Below are positions 6,411-13,005 of a stretch of 28,579 nt of DNA, piece by piece. The notes under the pieces are model-generated. The model had not been told where the DNA came from and did not search any database. It saw only the letters and a list, made by a program, of their open reading frames with translations. The stretch lies in contig CALCUE010000049.1 of the NCBI GenBank assembly GCA_937906945.1, positions 1-28,579 on the forward strand, given 5' to 3'. How positions within the stretch are numbered: position 1 is the first letter of the stretch; each line of letters begins with the position of its first letter. Source of the DNA: an uncultured Clostridia bacterium (lineage in GTDB: Bacteria; Bacillota; Clostridia; Oscillospirales; Ruminococcaceae). A program made the position numbers and the translations under genes.

Positions 6411-7604
6411 TTATTCCTTTTCCTCCAAAACCGCGACGCCGGGCAGCTCTTTGCCCTCCAAAAATTCCAGCGAAGCGCCGCCGCCGGTGGAGATATGGCT
6501 CATTTTGTCGGCGAAGCCGAGCTTTGTCACCGCCGCCACCGAATCGCCGCCGCCGATGATGGAAACGGCGCCGGAACCGGCGATGGCTTTCGCCACGGAA
6601 AGAGTGCCCTCGGCGAAGGCCGGGAACTCAAAAACGCCCATCGGTCCGTTCCAGACGACCGTTCCGGCGCCTTCCAGCGCTTCGCTGAAAAGCCGGACGG
6701 TCTTGGGACCAATATCCATACCCATGAGCCCGTCGGGAATGTCCCTCGCCTCCACGGCGATGGGCTCCGCCTTTTCGTCAAAAGCTTCGGCGGCCACGTG
6801 GTCAATGGGCATCAAAAAGCGCACGCCCTTTTCCACCGATTTTTCCAGAATTTCGGCGGCAAGCTCCAGTTTGTCGTATTCGCAGAGGGAATTGCCCACG
6901 TCGTAACCGTCGGCCTTGATGAAGGTATAGGCCATGGCGCCGCCGACGATGAGGGTATCCACCTTGTCCAGAAGGTTCGTGATGACGCCGATCTTGTCGG
7001 AGACCTTCGCGCCGCCCAAAACGGCGACAAAGGGCCGTTTCGGTTCGGCAAGGGCCGAACCCATGACGGTGATCTCCTTTTCCATCAGAAAGCCGCAGAC
7101 CGCCGGAATATAGGCGGCAACACCGGCGGTGGAAGCGTGCGCCCTGTGGGCCGTGCCGAAGGCGTCATTGACGTAAAGCTCCGCCAGTCCGGCCAGTTCT
7201 TTGGCGAAGGCCGGGTCGTTCTCCGTCTCCTCTTTATGGTACCGCAGGTTCTCCAAAAGGGCGACTTCGCCATTTTGAAGCTTCGCGGAAATATTCTTCG
7301 CGTCCTCGCCGACAACGTCCTTACTCATCAAGACCGGTTTTCCGAGAAGTTCCGAAAGCCGCGCCGCCACCGGAGCGAGCGAAAATTCCGGCAGCCATTG
7401 TCCCTTCGGACGGCCGAGGTGGGAGCAAAGGATCACTTTGGCGCCCTTTTCCGAAAGATACTGAATGGTCGGCAAAGCGGCGACGATCCGTTTGTCGTTC
7501 GTAATGACGCCGTCTTTAAGCGGCACGTTGAAATCACAGCGCACCAGCACCCGTTTTCCGGCGACCTCGACGTCCCGGACCGATTTTTTGTTCAGAGAAT
7601 CCAT
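6411..7604 (-). CDS. pgk: phosphoglycerate kinase
   Basis: This 397-residue cytoplasmic enzyme transfers the phosphoryl group of 1,3-bisphosphoglycerate to ADP, the first ATP-yielding step of lower glycolysis. The N-terminal substrate-binding signature VLVRCDFNVPLKDG and the SHLGRPKG loop are present, as are FVAVLGGAKVSDKIGVI, WNGPMGVFEFPAFAEGT and the C-terminal nucleotide-site segment GGGDSVAAVTK followed by STGGGASLEFLEGKELPG. Length is normal. The ATG has an AAAGGGGA site and a good promoter at 7658-7686. Unusually for Firmicutes it stands alone, with no gap, tpiA or gpmI beside it, between a repeat-rich gap downstream and the ABC-F gene upstream. Only a weak GCGC stem lies near its stop codon, so its terminator is unclear. 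Confidence 0.98.
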   Translation of the reverse strand: MDSLNKKSVRDVEVAGKRVLVRCDFNVPLKDGVITNDKRIVAALPTIQYLSEKGAKVILCSHLGRPKGQWLPEFSLAPVAARLSELLGKPVLMSKDVVGEDAKNISAKLQNGEVALLENLRYHKEETENDPAFAKELAGLAELYVNDAFGTAHRAHASTAGVAAYIPAVCGFLMEKEITVMGSALAEPKRPFVAVLGGAKVSDKIGVITNLLDKVDTLIVGGAMAYTFIKADGYDVGNSLCEYDKLELAAEILEKSVEKGVRFLMPIDHVAAEAFDEKAEPIAVEARDIPDGLMGMDIGPKTVRLFSEALEGAGTVVWNGPMGVFEFPAFAEGTLSVAKAIAGSGAVSIIGGGDSVAAVTKLGFADKMSHISTGGGASLEFLEGKELPGVAVLEEKE

Positions 7605-7657
7605 AAAAAATCCCCTTTCTCTATCCTTTTAATAATAGCGGAGAAAAATCCACTATT

Positions 7658-7686
7658 ACTATAATACAAAGCGCCCCCGTTTGCAA
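7658..7686 (-). promoter_or_regulatory. sigma-A type promoter for pgk
   Basis: On the minus strand TTGCAA (7686-7681) is followed after exactly 17 bases by TATAGT (7663-7658). This lies about 50 bases before the pgk ATG and downstream of the ABC-F terminator. Confidence 0.65.
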
Positions 7687-7745
7687 GGAAAACAAAAAAC
7701 ACTGTCAGTTTGCCCGAAAACCGGTAAAAAAACGCCGCCGCCGTT

Positions 7746-7780
7746 AAAAAAGCCCTTCGCTTTGTGGAAAAGCGAAGGGC
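7746..7780 (-). terminator. intrinsic terminator after ABC-F gene
   Basis: On the minus strand GCCCTTCGCTTT pairs perfectly with AAAGCGAAGGGC around a five-base loop and is followed by six T. It starts 22 bases after the ABC-F stop codon. Confidence 0.92.
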
Positions 7781-7802
7781 AAGCCTTGTGCAGATTGCCG
7801 AT

Positions 7803-9323
7803 TTATTCCGTTTCCTCCCAAGGGGAAAGACCGTTTTCCGAAAGGACATAGACCTTGTCGCAGACCTTGGAAAGATAGGTCCGGTCGTGGGAAACGCTGA
7901 TGATCGTCCCGCCGAAATTTTGAAGCGCTTTTCGCACCACCGGCGCGGAAAGCGGGCTGAAATTCCGGGTCGGCTCGTCCAGAAGCAGAACGTTGGCGCC
8001 CCGAAGCACCATATCGAGAAAGAGCAGTTTGGCTTTTTGTCCGCCGGAAAGAGTCCCGATAGGTCTCGCCGTCTCCTCCCGGGTGAAACGCATGCTTCCC
8101 ATGAAGGTCCTCGCCTTCGTAAGGCCCTCCTTATCGAAGCGCTCCCCGAAAAATTCCAGCGGCGTCTTTTCGTAATCGAGCGCCTCGGCGTAATTCTGCG
8201 GCATATAGGCCGCCGTGACGTCCTCCCTTTCCGAAAGTTCTTTCCAAATCTCTTTGAGAAGCGTCGATTTTCCGGCGCCGTTCTTCCCGGTGATCCCGAC
8301 GTGCTCATGACCGGTGACAACAAGCCGCAAATCCTTCGCCAACGTCTTTTCGCCGATTTTGAGCACCGGAAGCGTCAGCGCCAGTACCTCTTTCCCTCCC
8401 GGTACGGTGATTGCCGGGTCAAATTTGGTCAGAATGGCCTCCTCTTCCTCCGGAAAGTCCAAAAAGTCCTCCTTTTCCCGCTCGAACCGGGCTCCCATGG
8501 AAAGAACGCTGTGCATTTTCTTTTTAAGAAGCCTCGCGCCGGCGGGATCGCCCCGGGAGATCGTCTCCTGGTCGTGCTCGACCTTGTCGTGGATCCGCCG
8601 CCATTTTTCCATCTGTTTGTCATAATCGTCCCGCTGTTTTTTCGCCACCTGCCGCTGGTGCTCAAAAGTCCCGGCCCTTTGCGAAAGATAGTCGGCATAG
8701 GGCTCGTGGACAACGGTGATCCGGCTTTTGGATTTGCCGGAAAGCTGTTCCATGTGAACGATAACGGTGGCGACCCGCTCGATGAGCACCTCGTCGTGGG
8801 AGATGAAAAACACCGTTCGCTTTCCCTCGGCAAGGACTTTTTCGAGCCATTCCAGCGTCTCGATATCGAGGTCGTTGGTGGGTTCGTCCAAAAGCAGAAG
8901 GGTCGGTTCCTCCATCAGAAGCCTCGCCATCTGCGCCTTGACCTTTTCCCCGCCGGAAAGACTGCCGAGGGTCCGTTCCGAAAGGATGAAATCAAAATCC
9001 AGTCCCAACCGGGTCAGAACGTCGGGATGAAGATAATATTCCGTGTCGCCGAAAAAGTCTGCCAACGTCACGGCTTCAAGACCCGGGTCCAGCGTCTGCG
9101 GCAGATAGGCGACCTTGTCCCCGGTGATGACGTCACCACTGCCGTCGCAATAGTCCTCGCAGAGGGACGGGTCGTAAAGATAGCGCAGAAGGGTCGATTT
9201 GCCGTTGCCCTCCTCGCCGATCAGCACCGCTTTTTCGCCGTCCTTGATCGTGAACGAAAGCCCTTCGCAAAGGGTCCGTCCGCTTTTTTTCAAAAAAAGA
9301 GAGATATTTCGTAATTCTATCAT
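7803..9323 (-). CDS. ABC-F family ATPase, probable ribosome-protection type
   Basis: This is a 506-residue soluble protein with two ABC ATPase domains and no membrane segments, the plan of ABC-F translation factors, which enter the ribosomal E site. Some members of the family give resistance to macrolides, lincosamides, pleuromutilins or streptogramins. Domain 1 has Walker A GEEGNGKS (36-43), signature LSGGEKVKAQMARLL and LLLLDEPTNDLDIETLEW. A basic and acidic helical linker of about 100 residues follows. Domain 2 has Walker A GKNGAGKS (about 340), signature LSGGQKAKLLFL and DEPTRNFSPLSAP instead of the usual DEPTNHLD. ATG and AGGAGG are well placed. The leader has the form of an antibiotic-responsive attenuator, which supports a resistance-type role. 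The exact subfamily and drug range cannot be told from sequence. Confidence 0.9.
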   Translation of the reverse strand: MIELRNISLFLKKSGRTLCEGLSFTIKDGEKAVLIGEEGNGKSTLLRYLYDPSLCEDYCDGSGDVITGDKVAYLPQTLDPGLEAVTLADFFGDTEYYLHPDVLTRLGLDFDFILSERTLGSLSGGEKVKAQMARLLMEEPTLLLLDEPTNDLDIETLEWLEKVLAEGKRTVFFISHDEVLIERVATVIVHMEQLSGKSKSRITVVHEPYADYLSQRAGTFEHQRQVAKKQRDDYDKQMEKWRRIHDKVEHDQETISRGDPAGARLLKKKMHSVLSMGARFEREKEDFLDFPEEEEAILTKFDPAITVPGGKEVLALTLPVLKIGEKTLAKDLRLVVTGHEHVGITGKNGAGKSTLLKEIWKELSEREDVTAAYMPQNYAEALDYEKTPLEFFGERFDKEGLTKARTFMGSMRFTREETARPIGTLSGGQKAKLLFLDMVLRGANVLLLDEPTRNFSPLSAPVVRKALQNFGGTIISVSHDRTYLSKVCDKVYVLSENGLSPWEETE

Positions 9324-9370
9324 GGGCTCCTCCTAAAAAATCGTCGTCGAAGAAGCGGAATTTTCCACGC

Positions 9371-9513
9371 AAAAAGGGCGCGAAGATCCGCTCTCAAAGA
9401 CCGGGAACCACGCCGAAAAGACCCCGGCGTTCCAATCGCCGAGGCAGCCGCGAGGCCACGTTTTTCCCGATCCTTAAAGGCGCATCTTCGCACCCCTTTC
9501 TCTCGTTTTTTCT
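9371..9513 (-). promoter_or_regulatory. ribosome-sensing transcription attenuator of the ABC-F gene
   Basis: Read on the minus strand, the leader begins near 9513. Its segment 9499-9480 (AAAGGGGTGCGAAGATGCGC) contains the ribosome site and start of a three-codon ORF. The segment 9391-9371 (GCGGATCTTCGCGCCC then five T) is nearly its reverse complement: 6, 8 and 3 base pairs broken by one bulge and two mismatches. Pairing would make a terminator about 50 bases before the ABC-F start. Between them 9425-9430 can pair either with 9437-9441 or with 9410-9415, two mutually exclusive hairpins. A ribosome held on the short ORF would cover the 5' arm and allow read-through. The pairing is seen; the mechanism is inferred from known antibiotic-inducible leaders. 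Confidence 0.75.
9474..9485 (-). CDS. three-codon leader ORF (Met-Arg-Leu-stop)
   Basis: ATG CGC CTT TAA is preceded at seven bases by AAAGGGG, a ribosome site as good as those of the real genes here, and lies about 30 bases after the predicted transcription start. Met-Arg-Leu is also the arrest motif of ErmD-type macrolide-sensing leader peptides. Short leader ORFs of this size are known upstream of some ABC-F resistance genes. Its start codon lies inside the 5' arm of the downstream terminator. Confidence 0.65.
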   Translation of the reverse strand: MRL

Positions 9514-9519
9514 ACGGTC

Positions 9520-9549
9520 ATCATACCACGAAAAAGGTTCCCCTGTCAA
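9520..9549 (-). promoter_or_regulatory. sigma-A type promoter for ABC-F leader
   Basis: On the minus strand a perfect TTGACA (9549-9544) is followed after 18 bases by TATGAT (9525-9520). This sets the transcription start near 9513, about 190 bases before the ABC-F start codon, leaving room for the attenuator. Confidence 0.75.
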
Positions 9550-9560
9550 CGGCGGCTAAA

Positions 9561-9587
9561 CAAAAGCGCCCGGCCAAAGGCCGGGCG
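9561..9587 (-). terminator. intrinsic terminator after iscU
   Basis: On the minus strand CGCCCGGCC and GGCCGGGCG form a perfect nine-base-pair stem with a TTT loop, followed by CTTTTGTTT. It lies directly after the iscU stop codon and just before the ABC-F promoter, so it insulates the two units. Confidence 0.92.
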
Positions 9588-9598
9588 TTCCCGTTTTT

Positions 9599-10030
9599 TT
9601 ATTCTTCGGCGCAGTTGACTTCGCCGATGGGTCCGACGATGGGAAGGGGATCGATCCCAAGGCGGGTGTAATAGTCGGAGATGGCGGATTTGACGGCCTG
9701 TTCCGCCAGAACGGAACAATGAATTTTAACAGCCGGAAGTCCGTCCAGCGCCTCGATGACGGCTTTGTTGGTGAGCTTCAAAGCGTCCTCCAGGGGCTGA
9801 CCTTTGATCATTTCGGTAGCCATGGAGCTGGTGGCGATGGCGGCGCCGCAGCCGAAGGTCTTGAATTTGACGTCTTTGATGATGCCGTCCTCGATTTTAA
9901 GGTACATCTTCATGATATCGCCGCAGCGGGCGTTGCCCACTTCGCCGACGCCGTTGGCGTCCTCAATTTCGCCGACGTTGCGCGGGTTGGAAAAATGGTC
10001 GAACACTTTTTCGGAATATAACATAGCCAT
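9599..10030 (-). CDS. iscU: iron-sulfur cluster scaffold protein (IscU/NifU N-terminal type)
   Basis: This 143-residue cytoplasmic scaffold assembles Fe-S clusters from sulfur delivered by the adjacent cysteine desulfurase. The three ligand cysteines are present: Cys36 in NARCGDIM with the conserved Asp38, Cys61 in FGCGAAIATSSM and Cys105 in IHCSVLAEQA. It carries only the scaffold domain, without the ferredoxin-like or C-terminal NifU domains. The sequence GDIMKMYLKI is typical of Firmicute members often annotated nifU. The ATG has GGAGG nine bases upstream, within the 14-base gap after nifS, so the two are co-transcribed. The short tail ending NCAEE carries one more Cys of unknown use. Identification is firm; the choice between the names iscU and nifU is convention. 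Confidence 0.96.
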   Translation of the reverse strand: MAMLYSEKVFDHFSNPRNVGEIEDANGVGEVGNARCGDIMKMYLKIEDGIIKDVKFKTFGCGAAIATSSMATEMIKGQPLEDALKLTNKAVIEALDGLPAVKIHCSVLAEQAVKSAISDYYTRLGIDPLPIVGPIGEVNCAEE

Positions 10031-10044
10031 AGGTTTTTTCCTCC

Positions 10045-11250
<1,206 letters not shown>

Positions 11251-11279
11251 GCGATGAAATCTCCTTTCAGAAAGAACCT

Positions 11280-11328
11280 TTCCGGTTCACCGGAACTTAT
11301 ATTATACCTTTTTTGTAGGAATTACAAG
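11280..11328 (-). promoter_or_regulatory. nifS promoter with 16-bp palindrome at the transcription start
   Basis: On the minus strand a perfect TATAAT (11306-11301) has TTGTAA (11327-11322) 15 bases upstream, a slightly short spacing. Immediately after the -10 lies TTCCGGTGAACCGGAA (11295-11280), a perfect seven-base inverted repeat with a two-base centre, where a repressor would block initiation. It could alternatively act as a 5' mRNA hairpin. Confidence 0.55.
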
Positions 11329-11460
11329 GGGCTTTTCCTATTATTTGCAAAAAATTCAAAAATAATTCGCCAAAAACCGGAATTTTTTCGTCCTGTCCCC
11401 TTTTTGTCCCACCTTTTTCTCCCCATTTTGAGAAAGGTGTGTTATAATATAGATAACAAA

Positions 11461-11512
11461 AAGCCTTCCCCCTCGGGGGAAGGTGTCAACCGAAGGTTGA
11501 CGGATGAGGGGC
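11461..11512 (+). repeat. dispersed two-hairpin intergenic repeat, copy 2
   Basis: It has the same plan as 5921-5973: GCCTTCCCCC/GGGGGAAGG, then GTCAACC-GAA-GGTTGAC, then GGATGAGGGGCT. The second stem differs in sequence from copy 1 but keeps pairing and the GAA loop. It opens a gap of about 750 bases between nifS and the threonine dehydratase gene that contains only repeats and regulatory sequence. Confidence 0.8.
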
Positions 11513-11541
11513 TTTGAAGGTCTGATTTTGGGAAATTCAAC

Positions 11542-11655
11542 CTGTCATTGCGAGGAGCCGTTATTGACGGAGCAAGAACGGCGACGTGGCAATCTTATCC
11601 CCGACAATGATAATAAAAAGATTCCCACGGTCGCTGCGCTCCCTCGGAATGACAG
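11542..11655 (+). repeat. 114-bp imperfect palindromic element (MITE-like)
   Basis: The ends CTGTCATTGCGAGGAGC and GCTCCCTCGGAATGACAG are inverted repeats with small differences. Further in, GCGACGTGGCAATCTT mirrors AAGATTCCCACGGTCGC. The centre is AT-rich. Elements with CTGTCATTGCGAGG ends are widespread short interspersed repeats in many bacterial genomes. It has no coding capacity. A related half-element begins at 28460. Confidence 0.75.
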
Positions 11656-11688
11656 AAAAAGGAAAGACATTAGGAAATGTACCCCTAT

Positions 11689-11852
11689 AAGGCTCCCCTT
11701 GTCAGGAGCAAAGCCTGCAAGCGCCGCCAGTGGCGGATGCAGCGAGCAGGGTTTGGCGCCACGGTCGAAAAAATCGAGGATCAGCGTAAGCCCGAAGATT
11801 TTTTCAGGTACCGCAAGAGTTCGCTGTCAGCCGTAGGCTGACTGAGGGGTAG
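11689..11852 (+). repeat. composite structured element inside a hairpin repeat
   Basis: The flanks AAGGCTCCCCTTGTCA (11689-11704) and GCTGTCAGCCGTAGGCTGAC plus TGAGGGG (11823-11849) look like two halves of one common hairpin repeat. About 118 bases separate them and fold well: CAAAGCCTGC (11709-11718) pairs with GCAGGGTTTG (11746-11755, one mismatch) around a CCGCC-AGT-GGCGG hairpin, and GAAAAAATC (11767-11775) pairs perfectly with GATTTTTTC (11797-11805), extended by CGGT/ACCG. It may be an inserted small element or a structured RNA. No known RNA family was recognised. Confidence 0.5.
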
Positions 11853-11887
11853 TAATAAAGAATAATCGTATTCCCCCAATAAAAAAA

Positions 11888-11929
11888 GTAGCAACGGGTT
11901 CAGTCGAATCTGATCCTACAATTGCTACC
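11888..11929 (+). promoter_or_regulatory. leader hairpin before threonine dehydratase
   Basis: GTAGCAA and TTGCTAC form the base of a stem, with GGTTCAG and CTGATCC (one mismatch) continuing it around a TCGAAT loop. No T run follows. It lies about 75 bases before the start codon and could be a 5' UTR structure or operator. A possible promoter (CTGACT at 11838, 17 bases, AATAAT at 11861-11866) would place it in the transcript. Confidence 0.35.
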
Positions 11930-12004
11930 ACTATCAGTATATCCCCTTCACCCGGAAATTTCAATCCCAAATTCCAAAAAATCCCGAAAAGGAAGGTGTC
12001 CCTT

Positions 12005-12994
12005 ATGGAAAACCCCGTCACGTTAGAAGAAATCTGGGAGGCCACCGCGGCCATGGAAGGCGTCGTCGTGCGTACGCCCGTCGTCACGGCCAAACGGCTT
12101 TCCCCCAACCTCTTTTTCAAGGCCGAAAACCTTCAGCACACCGGCTCGTTCAAGCTCCGCGGCGCGTTCAATAAAATCCGCCTCCTTTCCGACGAGGAGT
12201 GCCGGCGCGGCGTCATCGCCTGCTCCGCCGGCAACCACGCCCAGGGAGTCGCCCTTTCCGCCACGGCAAGGGGCATCCGTTCCATCGTCTGCATGCCCGA
12301 ATCCGCTCCGCGGATCAAACAGGAAGCCACCCGGGGTTACGGTGCCGAGGTGATCGCCGTACCCGGCAATTACGACGATTCGGCCAAAGAGGCCGCCCGC
12401 CTTCGGGACGAAAACGACTACGTTTTCGTCCATCCCTTCGACGACCCGGCGGTCATCGCCGGTCAGGGCACCGTCGGCCTTGAGATCCTAGCTCAGCTGC
12501 CCGACGTGGAACAGATCGTCGTGCCGGTCGGCGGCGGCGGTCTCATCAGCGGCATCGCTCTGGCTGTCAAAGCCCTGAAACCCACCTGCCGGGTCATCGG
12601 CGTGCAGGCTCTTCGGGTACCCTCCATGGCTAAATCCTTCGCCTTTGACAATATCATGACCGTAAAAGATAACCATACCGTCGCCGACGGCATCCACGTG
12701 CTGACCCCCGGCAACCTGACTTTTGAGATGGTCAGCGCCTATGTGGACGACATCGTGCTCGTTTCCGAGGAGGAGATCTGCGGTGCTGTCGCCGTCCTGC
12801 TCGACGGTCCCAAACTGGTTGCCGAAGGCGCCGGCGCCGCCGCCGCGGCCGCTTTCCTTTTCAAAAAAATCGACACGACCAAAAAGACCGTCTGCGTTGT
12901 CTCCGGCGGCAACGTCGATCTTGGCAAGCTTTCCGAAATCATGAATGTCGGCCTTCAAAAACTTTCGACCCTGTCCCCGGACGACCTTAGATAA
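12005..12994 (+). CDS. threonine dehydratase, short catabolic (TdcB) type
   Basis: This 329-residue PLP enzyme of fold type II deaminates threonine (and often serine) to 2-oxobutanoate (or pyruvate) and ammonia. The PLP lysine is Lys50 in HTGSFKLRGAFNKI. Other family segments are CSAGNHAQGVALSA, the phosphate-binding VPVGGGGLISGIAL and the C-terminal VVSGGNVDLGKLSEIM. The length, with no C-terminal ACT-like domain, fits the catabolic form and not the isoleucine-regulated IlvA. Serine/threonine racemase activity in this family cannot be excluded. The start at 12005 is eight bases from GGAAGG; a GTG nine bases earlier lies inside that site and is less likely. Its stop is 11 bases before addB, so it probably shares transcription with addBA, an unusual partnership. 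Confidence 0.92.
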   Translation: MENPVTLEEIWEATAAMEGVVVRTPVVTAKRLSPNLFFKAENLQHTGSFKLRGAFNKIRLLSDEECRRGVIACSAGNHAQGVALSATARGIRSIVCMPESAPRIKQEATRGYGAEVIAVPGNYDDSAKEAARLRDENDYVFVHPFDDPAVIAGQGTVGLEILAQLPDVEQIVVPVGGGGLISGIALAVKALKPTCRVIGVQALRVPSMAKSFAFDNIMTVKDNHTVADGIHVLTPGNLTFEMVSAYVDDIVLVSEEEICGAVAVLLDGPKLVAEGAGAAAAAAFLFKKIDTTKKTVCVVSGGNVDLGKLSEIMNVGLQKLSTLSPDDLR

Positions 12995-13005
12995 GGAGGA
13001 TTTCC

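Noticed and set aside
11804..11816. GGTACCGC near the end of the composite element, recalling the T-box GGNACCGC motif
   Set aside because: The preceding AGGGT and the required stem, specifier loop and terminator were not found; the match is short.
11254..11836. Plus-strand frames (87 and 110 codons) in the gap before threonine dehydratase
   Set aside because: They read through repeat elements and have no coding signature or ribosome site.
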